DNA from: an actinobacterium acMicro-4
GTDB taxonomy: Bacteria; Actinomycetota; Actinomycetes; Actinomycetales; Microbacteriaceae
NCBI GenBank assembly: GCA_000754445.1
Contig: JNSD01000013.1
Location: 186,001-250,000, forward strand
Length of the DNA: 64,000 bases
Direction of reading: 5' to 3'
Shown: one piece after another, positions 25,311-36,810 of the stretch
How the letters are laid out: each line of letters opens with the position of its first letter
Position numbering within the stretch: position 1 is the stretch's first letter
The notes under the pieces: generated by a model
What the model was told of the DNA's origin: nothing
The model's input: only the letters and a program-made list of their open reading frames with translations
The model's database searches: none
Translations under genes and position numbers: made by a program

Positions 25311-25388
25311 GTCGGTCACGCCATTTCTCTTCGCATCTCCACTGACGCGGGGGGTGCTGGTCAAGTGATCTGTATGAACAGTGCTCCC

Positions 25389-25417
25389 ATTATGCCGATG
25401 TAAGCGCCCCAGGTCTA
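25389..25417 (-). promoter_or_regulatory. livHMGF promoter
   Basis: On the minus strand TAGACC (25412-25417) is followed by a 17-nt spacer and CATAAT (25389-25394), five of six matches to the -10 consensus. The leader to livH would be about 70 nt. It supports a livH start well downstream of the longest open frame. Confidence 0.5.
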
Positions 25418-25473
25418 ACCCGTTACCATATAAACAACTACGTTGGCCAACCACGGCACGCTTAACAGGCTGA

Positions 25474-26991
<1,518 letters not shown>

Positions 26992-27013
26992 AGCGCACTC
27001 GGTGCTTCGCCGA

Positions 27014-27019
27014 TAGGCT
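27014..27019 (+). promoter_or_regulatory. -10 element of guaB3
   Basis: TAGGCT lies 7 nt before the GTG at 27027 (and 1 nt before the GTG at 27021), so it favours 27027 as the start of a leaderless mRNA. Confidence 0.45.
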
Positions 27020-27026
27020 AGTGCGC

Positions 27027-28136
27027 GTGAATGAGGTTGAGGTAGGACTCACGAAGCGTGCCGTTCGGGCGTATTCCTTTGACGACGTCGCGGTTGTTCC
27101 CAGTCGTCGCACCCGGGACCCCGAGGACGTCTCCATCGAATGGAAAATCGACGCGTTCACCTTCCGCTCTCCGGTCATTGCCGCCCCCATGGACTCGGTC
27201 ATGTCGCCTGCGAGCGCCATTGCGCTTGGGAAACTTGGCGGGCTCGGTGTGTTGAATCTTGAGGGTCTGTGGACCAGATATGAGGACCCCACTAAGGCTT
27301 ACAAGGAAATCGCCTCTCTGTCTGAGGAGGAGGCAACCAGGGGGTTGCAGCGGATTTACGCCGAGCCCATCAAGCCTGAGCTGATCACGTTGCGCCTTGC
27401 AGAAATTAGGGATGCGGGTGTCCCCGTCGCTGGCGCTTTGAGCCCTCAGCGCACCCACGAGTTTTCGCAGGCGGTGCTCGGTGCCGGGGTCGACCTATTT
27501 GTCATCCGTGGGACCACGGTGAGCGCTGAACACGTGAGTAAGAACCGCGAGCCGCTCAATTTGAAAGAGTTCATTTACCAGCTTGATGTCCCCGTCATCG
27601 TGGGCGGTGCCGCCACCTACACCGCAGCCCTCCACTTGATGCGCACTGGCGCAGCCGGTGTGCTGGTGGGCTTTGGCGGAGGCGCGGCATCCTCGACCAG
27701 GGCGTCGCTCGGGATTCACGCACCGATGGCCACCGCTATTTCTGATGTTGCTAGCGCTAGGCGCGAGTACTTGGACGAATCCGGCGGTCGCTACGTTCAC
27801 GTCATTGCTGATGGTGGCCTTGGTCGAAGCGGCGACATCGTCGCGGCGATCGCAACCGGGGCTGACGCCGTCATGCTTGGCTCAACTTTGGCCAGAGCTG
27901 GCGAAGCGCCTGGCCAAGGCTGGCACTGGGGCCCCGAAGCCCACCACGCCACGATGCCCCGTGGATATCGCGCGTGGGTGGGCCAGGACGGTCCTTTGGA
28001 CGAGGTTCTCTATGGCCCAGCGCACTCGGCTGATGGTCGCACCAACCTGATGGGGGCACTGCGCCACTCGATGGCGACCTGTGGGTATTCGGATCTCAAA
28101 GAATTCCAGCGCGTAGAGATTGTGGTCTCGCGCTAG
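27027..28136 (+). CDS. guaB3: GuaB3-type IMP dehydrogenase/GMP reductase family protein
   Basis: A 369-residue IMPDH/GMPR-family TIM barrel with no CBS insertion, the GuaB3 type known in actinobacteria and cyanobacteria. It starts MNEVEVGLTKRAVRAYSFDD and has APMDSVMSP, ADGGLGRSGDIVAAIATGADAVM and the C-terminal RHSMATCGYSDLKEF. Where IMPDH has GPGSICTTR it reads GFGGGAASSTRA, so the catalytic cysteine is not at its usual place. Cyanobacterial GuaB3 has been described as a GMP reductase; activity here is inference. A GTG at 27021 is the alternative start. Confidence 0.88.
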   Translation: MNEVEVGLTKRAVRAYSFDDVAVVPSRRTRDPEDVSIEWKIDAFTFRSPVIAAPMDSVMSPASAIALGKLGGLGVLNLEGLWTRYEDPTKAYKEIASLSEEEATRGLQRIYAEPIKPELITLRLAEIRDAGVPVAGALSPQRTHEFSQAVLGAGVDLFVIRGTTVSAEHVSKNREPLNLKEFIYQLDVPVIVGGAATYTAALHLMRTGAAGVLVGFGGGAASSTRASLGIHAPMATAISDVASARREYLDESGGRYVHVIADGGLGRSGDIVAAIATGADAVMLGSTLARAGEAPGQGWHWGPEAHHATMPRGYRAWVGQDGPLDEVLYGPAHSADGRTNLMGALRHSMATCGYSDLKEFQRVEIVVSR

Positions 28137-28203
28137 TCGAACCAGGTGTTTTGTAAGCCCCGCCAACTACGCTCCTAAGCGTTGGTGATGTGAGGAGACT
28201 GCT

Positions 28204-28929
28204 GTGTGGCGAGTAGCGCGACGGCCGAAGTGGATTGCCGCTCTCGTTCTTGCCTTGGTCGTTGCCGGAGTCTTTGCCTTCCTTGGCCAATGGCAGTTGG
28301 AGCGCAGTATCGCCGAGGCCACCGTCATCGAGCGCGACACAGAAAACACGGTGCCACTTGCGAGCATCGCTACCCCCCAGTCAGTGATTACGACAGACGC
28401 CAGCGGCCGGATGGTCAGCGTGATGTGCTCGTTTGTTGAGGGCGACGATGTGGTGATTACCAATCGACCCACCGGCAGCGGCACTGGATCGTGGCTGGTT
28501 CGTCACTGCAGGACGCCTGAGGGGGCATCCCTTGCCGTTGCTGTGGGATGGTCGCCAGAGACTATTACCCCCTCTGAGATTGCTGATTCCGCAACACCTC
28601 TGGTCGGACGCTATGTGCCGACCGAGTCGCCTCAGCAGACTGATTTTCGGGGGGGAGAGCGATCGGCGATAGCCGTTCCAGAACTGCTCAATCTGTGGGC
28701 CAACCCGGGTCCTGTGTACGGCGGCTACCTGGTCGCGGCTGGCGCACCCGAGGGTTTACTCACCATTGGCACGCAGGCCCCGGTGACCGAACGGCAGCTC
28801 AATTGGCTCAATCTCTTTTACGCGGCCGAGTGGGCAATCTTTGGTGTCTTTGCGCTCTATCTCTGGTACCGACTGGTGAAGGATGAGTGGGAGCGCGAGC
28901 TCGAGGAAGCATCCAGGCAATCCCCCTAA
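28204..28929 (+). CDS. SURF1 family protein (cytochrome oxidase assembly)
   Basis: A 241-residue membrane protein with one N-terminal (residues 11-30) and one C-terminal hydrophobic segment (near 207-226) around an extracytoplasmic domain, the SURF1 topology. LGQWQLER after the first segment is the family signature. SURF1 helps insert heme into the aa3-type oxidase. A TACGCT hexamer (28168-28173) and GAGGAG ribosome site precede the GTG start. Confidence 0.85.
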   Translation: MWRVARRPKWIAALVLALVVAGVFAFLGQWQLERSIAEATVIERDTENTVPLASIATPQSVITTDASGRMVSVMCSFVEGDDVVITNRPTGSGTGSWLVRHCRTPEGASLAVAVGWSPETITPSEIADSATPLVGRYVPTESPQQTDFRGGERSAIAVPELLNLWANPGPVYGGYLVAAGAPEGLLTIGTQAPVTERQLNWLNLFYAAEWAIFGVFALYLWYRLVKDEWERELEEASRQSP

Positions 28930-28932
28930 ACT
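28927..28932 (+). promoter_or_regulatory. -10 element of the DUF3817 gene (leaderless)
   Basis: TAAACT is followed by 6 nt and the ATG at 28939. It overlaps the stop codon of the SURF1 gene. Confidence 0.5.
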
Positions 28933-28938
28933 TGGGGC

Positions 28939-29361
28939 ATGGCTTCCCCCGTGGCACTAACTGGCGCCGAGGTAGAGCGGGTGTCCACCGCGCTGACGTG
29001 GTTCACCCGCGCCGCTAATGTCACCGGGGTCCTACTGCTTCTCTTGGCAATCGAAATCATCGCCAAATATGGCTTTGGTCGTGAGCTGGAAATGTTGGGA
29101 CCCCAGGGCTTCCTGGCCTTTGTTCCCAACGACACCGTGCAGGCCATCAATCTCTCCTCAGCGATTCTGATTGCCCACGGCTGGTTCTATGTCGTCTACC
29201 TGTTCACCTGCTTTCGAGTGTGGAGCCTTGTGCGGTGGCCCTTCTGGCGTTTCTTGTGGCTCGCCTCCGGTGGCTTGTTTCCAGTGTTCTCTTTCTTCCT
29301 GGAGCGCTGGGCCCACCGGGTGGTTGACGGGATCATCGCAACTGCGGGGAGTGATTCGTGA
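28939..29361 (+). CDS. DUF3817 domain membrane protein
   Basis: A 140-residue protein with about three hydrophobic segments (30-46, 73-92 and 105-120). The pattern [20 protein letters not shown], then [17 protein letters not shown] and the C-terminal [16 protein letters not shown] matches DUF3817, a family of unknown function commonly next to guaA in actinobacteria. Its stop overlaps guaA by 4 nt. Confidence 0.85.
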   Translation: MASPVALTGAEVERVSTALTWFTRAANVTGVLLLLLAIEIIAKYGFGRELEMLGPQGFLAFVPNDTVQAINLSSAILIAHGWFYVVYLFTCFRVWSLVRWPFWRFLWLASGGLFPVFSFFLERWAHRVVDGIIATAGSDS

Positions 29362-30926
29362 GTGAGCACCGCCCCGTCCTGGTGGTTGACTTTGGGGCCC
29401 AGTATGCCCAGCTGATTGCTAGGCGGGTTCGTGAAGCGGGCGTCTATTCAGAAATCATTTCTCACCACGCAAGCGCAGCGGAAATTGACGCTAAGAACCC
29501 GCTCGCCATTGTGCTCAGCGGTGGCCCCTCGAGTGTGTATGACGAGGGATCGCCGACACTTCAGGAGGGGATTCTCGAGCTTGGTGTTCCAGTGCTGGGC
29601 ATTTGCTACGGCTTCCAGGTGATGGCCCAGGTGCTCGGTGGCGATGTTGGAAAGACAGGCCTTCGTGAATACGGCGCGACCGCGACGAGAGTTAACCCAG
29701 CTCTCACCCCTCTCTTCGCCGGCCAGCCTGAGAAGCAAACCACCTGGATGAGCCATGGCGACCAGGTGCAGAGCGCCCCACCGGGCTTTCAGGTCTTAGC
29801 CTCCACCGATGCCACCGCAGTAGCGGCTTTTGGGTCAGAGGACACGAAGATGTTCGGGGTGCAGTGGCACCCCGAGGTGAAGCACTCCGAGCATGGACAG
29901 GGCGTTCTCGAGAACTTCCTCCACAAGGTTGTGGGACTAGATCGCAGTTGGACCAGCGGCAACGTGATTGCCGAGCAGGTCGAGGCCGTTGCGAGCCAGG
30001 TCGGGGGAGACCTCGTAATCTGCGGGCTCTCTGGTGGTGTCGACTCGGCGGTCGCCGCCGCGCTGGTTCACACAGCGGTCGGAGACCAACTGGTCTGCGT
30101 TTTTGTCGACCATGGCCTTCTGCGCTCTGGAGAGCGCGAGCAGGTGGAAAAAGATTTTGTTGCTGCAACCGGAGTGCGACTGGTCACTGTGGATGCTGAG
30201 GAGCAGTTCCTCGGTGCGCTTGCCGGTGTGAGTGACCCGGAGACCAAGCGCAAGATTATTGGACGGGAATTCATTAGGACCTTTGAAAGCGCAGCTGCCT
30301 CGATTGTGGCTGAAGCCAAAGATGGGGGCGCTCAGGTGAAGTTTCTTGTCCAGGGGACTCTCTATCCGGACATTGTCGAGAGCGGTGGAGGTTCTGGAAC
30401 CGCGGTCATCAAGAGCCACCACAACGTTGGTGGTTTACCCGATGACCTCGAGTTTGATTTGGTCGAGCCACTTCGCGCCCTGTTCAAAGATGAGGTTCGC
30501 GCGATTGGCCGCGAGTTGGGCCTGCCAGAAGCCATTGTTGGGCGTCACCCGTTCCCAGGCCCAGGCCTTGGTATTCGCATCATTGGCGAGGTGACCAAGG
30601 ATCGCCTGGACACACTGCGCGCTGCCGACAAGATTGTGCGAGAAGAGCTGACCTTGGCAGGGCTTGATGCCGAGATCTGGCAGTGCCCTGTGGTGTTGCT
30701 GGCCGATGTCCGATCAGTCGGCGTTCAAGGCGATGGCCGAACGTATGGTCACCCGATTGTCCTGCGCCCAGTGTCCAGCGAAGACGCGATGACTGCGGAC
30801 TGGAGCAGATTGCCCTATGACGTTCTAGGGAAAATATCGAACCGCATCACGAACGAGGTCCCGGAAGTGAACCGCGTAGTTCTCGACATCACCTCGAAGC
30901 CGCCTGGCACCATCGAGTGGGAGTAA
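29358..30926 (+). CDS. guaA: GMP synthase (glutamine-hydrolyzing)
   Basis: GuaA aminates XMP to GMP. The 522-residue product has an N-terminal class I glutamine amidotransferase with the nucleophile Cys83 in GICYGFQ and the triad His in QWHPE, an ATP-pyrophosphatase domain with [16 protein letters not shown], and the C-terminal dimerisation domain ending [11 protein letters not shown]. It completes the guaB-guaB3-guaA set. Confidence 0.97.
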   Translation: MSEHRPVLVVDFGAQYAQLIARRVREAGVYSEIISHHASAAEIDAKNPLAIVLSGGPSSVYDEGSPTLQEGILELGVPVLGICYGFQVMAQVLGGDVGKTGLREYGATATRVNPALTPLFAGQPEKQTTWMSHGDQVQSAPPGFQVLASTDATAVAAFGSEDTKMFGVQWHPEVKHSEHGQGVLENFLHKVVGLDRSWTSGNVIAEQVEAVASQVGGDLVICGLSGGVDSAVAAALVHTAVGDQLVCVFVDHGLLRSGEREQVEKDFVAATGVRLVTVDAEEQFLGALAGVSDPETKRKIIGREFIRTFESAAASIVAEAKDGGAQVKFLVQGTLYPDIVESGGGSGTAVIKSHHNVGGLPDDLEFDLVEPLRALFKDEVRAIGRELGLPEAIVGRHPFPGPGLGIRIIGEVTKDRLDTLRAADKIVREELTLAGLDAEIWQCPVVLLADVRSVGVQGDGRTYGHPIVLRPVSSEDAMTADWSRLPYDVLGKISNRITNEVPEVNRVVLDITSKPPGTIEWE

Positions 30927-30929
30927 TGC

Positions 30930-30960
30930 AGAAGGGGCCCGGCTATGCCAGGCCCCTTCT
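30930..30960. terminator. Bidirectional terminator between guaA and the Bax-inhibitor gene
   Basis: A perfect 10-bp stem (30930-30939 with 30951-30960) encloses an inner GGC-TAT-GCC. Right arm ends CCTTCTT and is followed by GATTTT; on the other strand the stem follows the stop of the convergent gene. Confidence 0.88.
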
Positions 30961-30974
30961 TGATTTTCTGGTGC

Positions 30975-31760
30975 TTACTCACCGCGCAGGATCGCGAGGA
31001 TTCGCAGGATTTCGACATACAGCCACACGACGGTGACGACGATGCCGAAAGCTGCTTGCCACGCAAAGTTGCGGGGTGCGCCGTTCTCAACGCCAGCCTT
31101 GATGCTCTCAAAGTCCATGACGAGTGAGTAGGCGGCGAGGAAGACCACCAAGACACCGATGATCAGGCCCAGTGGAATTCCGAATATCTCGTAGTCCCGA
31201 AGCCCGAACTGGCTCTCTGTGACGCCAAACATTTGGAGGCCAAAGTTGACCAGCGAGAACACCAGGTAGCCGACCATGGCCACCATCACAATCCTGGTCA
31301 TGCGCGGTGAAGTGCGGACCTTGCCATTGAGGAAGAGGAACAAGGTGACACCGACAACGCCGAGCGTGCCAAAGACAGCCTGGGTGACAATGCCATCCCA
31401 CATCGTGTTGAAGTAGAAAGAGAGGCCACCGACAAATAGCCCCTGGAATCCTGCGTAAGCGAGGATTAGGCCGCGGGAGGGCTCCTTCTTGAAAATGGTC
31501 ACGATGGCGAGCACGAGACCCACGATGAACCCGGGGATAGCCAGCACGGGGACAACCCAACCGGCTAGGGCGCCTGCGAGGAGAACACCAAAGGTGATCA
31601 GGGTCTTCATGATGGTGTCCTCATAGGACATCCGACCGGTCTCGACCGCGGTTGCGGCGGGGCGACCGTAGATTTCGTCGAGCTCCCTGGCGCTTGGAGC
31701 GGCGTAGCGGTCCTCAGTGAAGACCGCGGAGCGGGAGAACGCTGGGTTTGAGTTGGACAT
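30975..31760 (-). CDS. Bax inhibitor-1/YccA family membrane protein
   Basis: A 261-residue protein with a cytoplasmic N terminus of about 50 residues and roughly seven hydrophobic segments. The LNGKVRTSPRMTRIVM loop, and the C-terminal VVFLAAYSLVMDFESIKAGVENGAPR followed by WLYVEILRILAIL (quoted here as VVFLAAYSLVMDFESI and KAGVENGAPR) are diagnostic for the actinobacterial BI-1/YccA family. Members are proposed to be pH-dependent calcium leak channels or protease modulators. A TAGAAT hexamer (31805-31810, minus) may be its -10. Confidence 0.85.
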   Translation of the reverse strand: MSNSNPAFSRSAVFTEDRYAAPSARELDEIYGRPAATAVETGRMSYEDTIMKTLITFGVLLAGALAGWVVPVLAIPGFIVGLVLAIVTIFKKEPSRGLILAYAGFQGLFVGGLSFYFNTMWDGIVTQAVFGTLGVVGVTLFLFLNGKVRTSPRMTRIVMVAMVGYLVFSLVNFGLQMFGVTESQFGLRDYEIFGIPLGLIIGVLVVFLAAYSLVMDFESIKAGVENGAPRNFAWQAAFGIVVTVVWLYVEILRILAILRGE

Positions 31761-31843
31761 GGTTGCCTTTTCTGTGACGGTACAGGAGACCTTGCGGTCG
31801 CTTTATTCTACTGGCGCCCCGGGGGGATTGCTGGGGAAATTCT

Positions 31844-32188
31844 TTAGGCGACCTGAAGCCAGGTCAGTCCCAGAACAGCGCCAGCCACCACGTAAGCAAC
31901 GGCCCACAGCCAGCCGAGTGCCACAGCTACCCAGGCGATTGCCTCGCCACGCTGCGCGCTTCGTCTCATCTGACCAACGGCCAGGTAACCAAACACCACC
32001 GCCAAGGGGCTCAGTACCAGAGCGAGCACCAGCGACACAATCGACAGGACATTCCAGCCAGAAGGCGCAACCTGGAGTATGCGAGCGGTCTTGAGGGCCT
32101 CTAGAGAGTCTTCAGGCAGCGATGCTGTGGCCGGCCCCACGAGTGGAGCGTCCCGCAGGGACTCAGAATCGTTGGTGGGTGTGCTCAC
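31844..32188 (-). CDS. DUF4190-type small membrane protein
   Basis: A 114-residue protein with a soluble N terminus of about 45 residues, then two hydrophobic segments around YLAVGQMRRSAQRGEAIAWV, matching DUF4190. The function is unknown. The GTG start at 32188 has no ribosome site but a -10 hexamer exactly 6 nt upstream. It lies upstream of the Bax-inhibitor gene and diverges from the helicase. Confidence 0.75.
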   Translation of the reverse strand: MSTPTNDSESLRDAPLVGPATASLPEDSLEALKTARILQVAPSGWNVLSIVSLVLALVLSPLAVVFGYLAVGQMRRSAQRGEAIAWVAVALGWLWAVAYVVAGAVLGLTWLQVA

Positions 32189-32194
32189 GTCCTA

Positions 32195-32200
32195 AGGCTA
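32195..32200 (-). promoter_or_regulatory. -10 element of the DUF4190 gene (leaderless)
   Basis: On the minus strand TAGCCT is followed by 6 nt and the GTG at 32188. It faces the divergent -10 of the helicase gene, 24 nt away. Confidence 0.5.
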
Positions 32201-32223
32201 GCGAACGTAGCGGTGGAGGGCTC

Positions 32224-32229
32224 TAGACT
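32224..32229 (+). promoter_or_regulatory. -10 element of the UvrD/PcrA gene
   Basis: TAGACT is followed by 9 nt and the ATG at 32239, giving a transcript with little or no leader. Confidence 0.45.
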
Positions 32230-32238
32230 TGGGCCGAT

Positions 32239-34581
32239 ATGTCCCAGTTGCCAGAGGTTCTTCTCGATGGTCTCAACCCTCAGCAGCGCCAAGCGGTCGA
32301 GTTTCGGGGCAACGCTTTGCTCATTGTCGCCGGGGCCGGTTCTGGCAAAACGAGCGTTCTGACTCGCCGCATTGCCGGGCTTCTTGCCACGCATGAGGCG
32401 TGGCCCAGCCAGATTTTGGCCATTACCTTCACCAATAAGGCGGCCGGTGAAATGCGCGAGCGGGTGGAGTCCCTCGTGGGGGAAGCCGCCCGGGGCATGT
32501 GGATTTCCACATTCCACTCGGCGTGCGTGCGCATCCTGCGCACAGAGGCGGACCGCTTGGGCTATTCATCTTCCTTCACCATCTATGACTCAGCCGATCA
32601 GCGGGCGCTGATCAAGCGGATCCTCAAGGATGTCGATGCCGATGACCTGGGACTCACCCACGGCGCTGTCATCGGGAAGATGTCGAGGCTCAAGAACGAG
32701 CTGGCCGATGTTGATAGCTACCGGCGTGTTTCTGGGTCGAATGACCCAGCCGATGCCCTGTTCATTGAGGTGTGGGATAGGTATCAGCGAGAACTGTCCA
32801 AGTCCCAAGCCTTTGACTTTGATGACTTGATTGGCCAGACCGTCTATCTCCTGCGGGCATTTCCGGAGGTGGCAGCCCGGTATCAGACCCGCTTTCGCCA
32901 TGTGCTAGTCGATGAGTATCAGGACACCAACCACGCCCAATATGCCCTGATTAGAGAGCTCACCAGGGACGTGCCAGCAGCCCTGGTTCCCACTGATTCC
33001 AAGGTTCCTACCGCCTCCGATGGCTCGGTCCCTGGTGCTTCACTCACCGTGGTGGGTGACTCTGACCAGTCGATTTACGCTTTCCGCGGTGCCGATATCC
33101 GCAACATCACCGAGTTTGAGCGAGATTTTTCCGGTGCACAAGCGATTCTGCTGGAACAGAACTATCGCTCGACCCAGAACATTTTGGACGTCGCCAATGC
33201 GGTGATTGGGAACAACTTTGATCGCAAAGCCAAGAACCTGTTCACGGAAATCGGCCAGGGTGAAGACATCATTGGTTTCACGGGCTATTCCGCCCACGAT
33301 GAAGCCCAGTTCGTTGCCGACCAGATAGTGGCCCTGAGCGGTGAGGGAACGCCCTATTCAGATATGGCCGTGTTCTATCGGACCAACGCGCAAACACGAG
33401 CGCTCGAAGACATTCTCATTCGTTCCGGAATCCCGTATCGCATTATTGGCGGCACCAAGTTCTATGAGCGTGCTGAAATCAAAGATGTGATGGCCTACTT
33501 GATCGCCATCGCCAACCCCGCAGATTCTCTTGCGCTACGACGCATCCTCAATGTCCCCAAGCGCGGCATTGGACCAGCAACCGAGACGTCACTGGTCTCC
33601 TTTGCCGATCGAGAGGGCGTCGGCCTGCGCGACGCACTGCGTCGATCGGATGAGTTGGGCCTTGGACCCAAAGTGACCCAGGCGATGTTGTCCTTGGCTA
33701 AGGCGCTCGACGAGGCGGATGCGGTGGCGGTCTCCGGGTCAGCCGTGCAGACCATTGAGAAGATTCTGCAGGCCACCGGTTATCTGACCCTCTTGCAAAC
33801 CAGTGTTGACCCCCAGGACAACGCTCGTGCTGAAAACGTCCAAGAACTTGTCTCGGTCACGAGGGAATTTGGCCGCAATAATCCAGATGGAACACTCGTG
33901 GATTTCTTGACCGAGGTGTCGTTGGTCGCAGCCGCCGATGACCTTGATGATGCCTCTGGCACCGTATCGCTGATGACCCTGCACACCGCTAAGGGCCTCG
34001 AATTCGATGTTGTCTTCTTGACAGGACTTGAAGAGGACCTTTTACCCCACCGGATGAGCGCCATGGAGCCAGGTGGCCTCCAGGAAGAGCGTCGGCTGCT
34101 CTATGTGGGAATCACCAGGGCCAGGAAGAAACTCCATGTTTCTCTCGCGATGACCAGAAGCACCTTTGGTGACACGGCCATCGCCAGCCCCAGTCGGTTC
34201 CTGCAAGAGATTCCGGCTCACCTCATCTCGTGGCGGGAATCCTCTGCGGCAACGGGAGGCCACGGACATGTTCTTGGCTCCTCGGTGCGAAGCTCCGGGT
34301 GGCAGGGCAGCGGAAGTTCGAGGCCCCGCTCCATTGAGGTGAGCGACGCCCTGCCCAAAGCCCCGCGGGCAACCCAGTGGGCCAACCGGGTCACCTCGAG
34401 TGTTCGAGATAACGGGGATTTGTCCTTAGTCGTGGGTGATCGAATCACCCACGATGATTTTGGCCAGGGCAGCGTGATGGCCGTGACAGGCGAGGGACCC
34501 AAGCGTGTCGCCGAGGTGGCCTTCGATACCGCTGGCCGCAAACGCTTGTTGATCAAGATCGCCCCGATTTCCAAGATTTAG
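32239..34581 (+). CDS. pcrA: ATP-dependent DNA helicase UvrD/PcrA
   Basis: A superfamily 1A 3'-5' helicase for repair and displacement of DNA-bound proteins. The 780-residue product has the Q motif LNPQQRQAV, Walker A AGAGSGKTS (31-39), VDEYQDTNHAQ (motif II), GDSDQSIYAFRGAD (III), the QNYRSTQNI motif, MTLHTAKGLEFDVVF (V) and VGITRARKKLHVS (VI). A Ser/Pro-rich insert precedes motif III. The last 75 residues contain a Tudor-like end (VGDRITHDDFGQGSV) as in PcrA. Confidence 0.95.
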   Translation: MSQLPEVLLDGLNPQQRQAVEFRGNALLIVAGAGSGKTSVLTRRIAGLLATHEAWPSQILAITFTNKAAGEMRERVESLVGEAARGMWISTFHSACVRILRTEADRLGYSSSFTIYDSADQRALIKRILKDVDADDLGLTHGAVIGKMSRLKNELADVDSYRRVSGSNDPADALFIEVWDRYQRELSKSQAFDFDDLIGQTVYLLRAFPEVAARYQTRFRHVLVDEYQDTNHAQYALIRELTRDVPAALVPTDSKVPTASDGSVPGASLTVVGDSDQSIYAFRGADIRNITEFERDFSGAQAILLEQNYRSTQNILDVANAVIGNNFDRKAKNLFTEIGQGEDIIGFTGYSAHDEAQFVADQIVALSGEGTPYSDMAVFYRTNAQTRALEDILIRSGIPYRIIGGTKFYERAEIKDVMAYLIAIANPADSLALRRILNVPKRGIGPATETSLVSFADREGVGLRDALRRSDELGLGPKVTQAMLSLAKALDEADAVAVSGSAVQTIEKILQATGYLTLLQTSVDPQDNARAENVQELVSVTREFGRNNPDGTLVDFLTEVSLVAAADDLDDASGTVSLMTLHTAKGLEFDVVFLTGLEEDLLPHRMSAMEPGGLQEERRLLYVGITRARKKLHVSLAMTRSTFGDTAIASPSRFLQEIPAHLISWRESSAATGGHGHVLGSSVRSSGWQGSGSSRPRSIEVSDALPKAPRATQWANRVTSSVRDNGDLSLVVGDRITHDDFGQGSVMAVTGEGPKRVAEVAFDTAGRKRLLIKIAPISKI

Positions 34582-34617
34582 CCCTCCGGTGGTGCCGATA
34601 CTGCTCGAATCACCGGG

Positions 34618-34623
34618 TAGGCT
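34618..34623 (+). promoter_or_regulatory. Possible -10 element of sucCD
   Basis: TAGGCT about 97 nt before sucC matches the TAnnnT form seen throughout this window. No convincing -35 is visible. Confidence 0.3.
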
Positions 34624-34719
34624 AATCGAGGTTGTCAGCCCTCATCGTCGAGTGTTCGCCGCTTGGCAGCCACCGTCATAGCTCATTCCTAGCCGAACAA
34701 CCGGAAGGACGTCATAGGC

Positions 34720-35883
34720 GTGGACCTTTACGAATATCAAGCCCGAGACATGTTCGAGCGCCACGGCGTTCCCGTCTTGGCGGGAATCATCGCTGACACT
34801 CCTGAGCAAGCGCAGGCCGCTGCCGAGAAGATTGGCGGCTTGACCGTCGTCAAGGCCCAGGTTAAGACTGGTGGGCGCGGAAAAGCCGGTGGCGTGAAGG
34901 TCGCACCGACCCCCGCTGATGCCCTCACCGCAGCGCACGCAATCCTCGGACTCGACATCAAGGGCCACATTGTTCGTCGCGTCATGGTTGCTGCCGGTGC
35001 TGACATCGACCAAGAGTTCTATTTCTCCGTGCTTCTCGATCGTGCCAACCGCAACTACCTCGTGCTCTGTAGCTATGAGGGCGGAATGGACATCGAGCAG
35101 CTCGCCGAAGAACGCCCCGATGCGCTTGCGCGCATCTCCATCAACCCTGCCACCGGGATTACTCTCGCGAAGGCCAAGGAAATCGCCCAGGCCGCTCACT
35201 TCCCCGCAGAACTGGTTGACCGGGTTGCGCCCGTCTTTGTGAAGCTCTACGAGGTCTTCACCGCTGAGGACGCCACCCTGGTCGAGGTGAACCCATTGGT
35301 GTTGACGAAGTCTGGTGATGTCATTGCCCTTGATGGCAAGGTGAGCCTGGATGAGAACGCTGAGTTCCGCCAGCCCCATCACGCTGAGCTTGCCGATTCC
35401 GCTTCGGCTGATCCGCTCGAGGAGAAGGCCAAGGCCCACGACCTCAACTACGTGAAGCTCGATGGTGAAGTCGGCGTGATTGGCAATGGTGCCGGCCTTG
35501 TGATGTCAACACTCGATGTTGTCGCCTATGCCGGCGAGAAGCACGGCGGAGTGAAACCCGCTAACTTCCTCGACATCGGTGGCGGGGCATCAGCTGAAGT
35601 GATGGCTGCTGGTCTCGACGTGATTTTGGGTGACCCCCAGGTCAAGAGCGTCTTTGTGAACGTCTTTGGTGGAATTACCGCCTGTGACGCGGTTGCCAAC
35701 GGCATCGTTCAGGCGCTGGCCATGATTGGCGATCAGGCCACTAAGCCTCTGGTTGTTCGCCTTGATGGCAACAGTGTCGAGAAGGGTCGCGAAATCTTGG
35801 CCGCTGCTAACCACCCTCTGGTGACCTTGGCATCAACGATGGACGAGGGTGCCGATATGGCTGCTTCGTTGGCTTCGAAGTAA
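34720..35883 (+). CDS. sucC: Succinyl-CoA synthetase beta subunit
   Basis: Beta subunit of the TCA-cycle enzyme that interconverts succinyl-CoA and succinate with nucleotide triphosphate formation. The 387-residue product starts [20 protein letters not shown], has the ATP-grasp fold, the metal-site [19 protein letters not shown], and the [12 protein letters not shown] and [16 protein letters not shown] segments. The start is a GTG after GGAAGGACG. sucD follows by 11 nt. Confidence 0.96.
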   Translation: MDLYEYQARDMFERHGVPVLAGIIADTPEQAQAAAEKIGGLTVVKAQVKTGGRGKAGGVKVAPTPADALTAAHAILGLDIKGHIVRRVMVAAGADIDQEFYFSVLLDRANRNYLVLCSYEGGMDIEQLAEERPDALARISINPATGITLAKAKEIAQAAHFPAELVDRVAPVFVKLYEVFTAEDATLVEVNPLVLTKSGDVIALDGKVSLDENAEFRQPHHAELADSASADPLEEKAKAHDLNYVKLDGEVGVIGNGAGLVMSTLDVVAYAGEKHGGVKPANFLDIGGGASAEVMAAGLDVILGDPQVKSVFVNVFGGITACDAVANGIVQALAMIGDQATKPLVVRLDGNSVEKGREILAAANHPLVTLASTMDEGADMAASLASK

Positions 35884-35894
35884 GGGAGTGGACT

Positions 35895-36779
35895 ATGTCA
35901 ATTTTTCTGGATAAGAACTCGAAAGTCATCGTTCAGGGCATCACCGGCGGCGAGGGCAGCAAGCACACCGCCTTGATGCTGGCCGCTGGCACCCAGGTCG
36001 TTGGTGGGGTCAATGCCCGTAAGGCTGGGGAAACCGTCACCCACGGGGAAGTCACCCTGCCCGTCTTTGGCACTGTCGCCGAGGCAATGGCGGCGACCGG
36101 CGCCACAGTGTCGGTGGCCTTTGTGCCACCAGCGTTTGCGAAGGATGCCGCCATGGAAGCCATTGACGCGCGCATTCCACTACTCGTCGTGATTACCGAG
36201 GGAATTCCTGTTCAGGACACTGCCGAGTTCTGGGCTCACGCCCAGAAAGTCGGTGGCACACGGATCATTGGTCCTAACTGCCCAGGCATCATTACGCCCG
36301 GTGAGGCGCTTGCCGGCATTACTCCCGCGACAATCACGGGCAAGGGCCCGATTGGCCTGGTGTCGAAATCTGGGACCCTGACCTATCAAATGATGTTCGA
36401 GCTTCGCGACATCGGGTTCTCTACCGCAATTGGTATCGGTGGCGATCCGATTGTGGGAACAACCCACATCGACGCTCTTGAGGCCTTCCAGAACGACCCC
36501 GAGACCACGGCTATCGTGATGATCGGTGAAATTGGTGGCGACGCTGAAGAGCGTGCCGCTGAGTTCATTAAGGCCCACGTCACCAAGCCTGTTGTGGGCT
36601 ATGTGGCAGGTTTTACGGCACCGGAGGGCAAGACGATGGGTCACGCAGGCGCGATTGTGTCCGGTTCGGCCGGTACCGCGCAGGCCAAAAAAGAGGCTTT
36701 GGAAGCAGCAGGCGTCAAGGTCGGAAAGACCCCCAGCGAGACCGCGGCGCTGATGCGCGAGATCATCAAGGCCCTGTAG
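35895..36779 (+). CDS. sucD: Succinyl-CoA synthetase alpha subunit
   Basis: Alpha subunit that binds CoA and carries the phosphohistidine. The 294-residue product starts [21 protein letters not shown] and has [12 protein letters not shown], the [15 protein letters not shown] segment and the phosphohistidine loop [12 protein letters not shown] near residue 245. Forms an operon with sucC. Confidence 0.97.
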   Translation: MSIFLDKNSKVIVQGITGGEGSKHTALMLAAGTQVVGGVNARKAGETVTHGEVTLPVFGTVAEAMAATGATVSVAFVPPAFAKDAAMEAIDARIPLLVVITEGIPVQDTAEFWAHAQKVGGTRIIGPNCPGIITPGEALAGITPATITGKGPIGLVSKSGTLTYQMMFELRDIGFSTAIGIGGDPIVGTTHIDALEAFQNDPETTAIVMIGEIGGDAEERAAEFIKAHVTKPVVGYVAGFTAPEGKTMGHAGAIVSGSAGTAQAKKEALEAAGVKVGKTPSETAALMREIIKAL

Positions 36780-36810
36780 GTCGCACCTGCTGGGTAGGGG
36801 CCCTCGGCGG

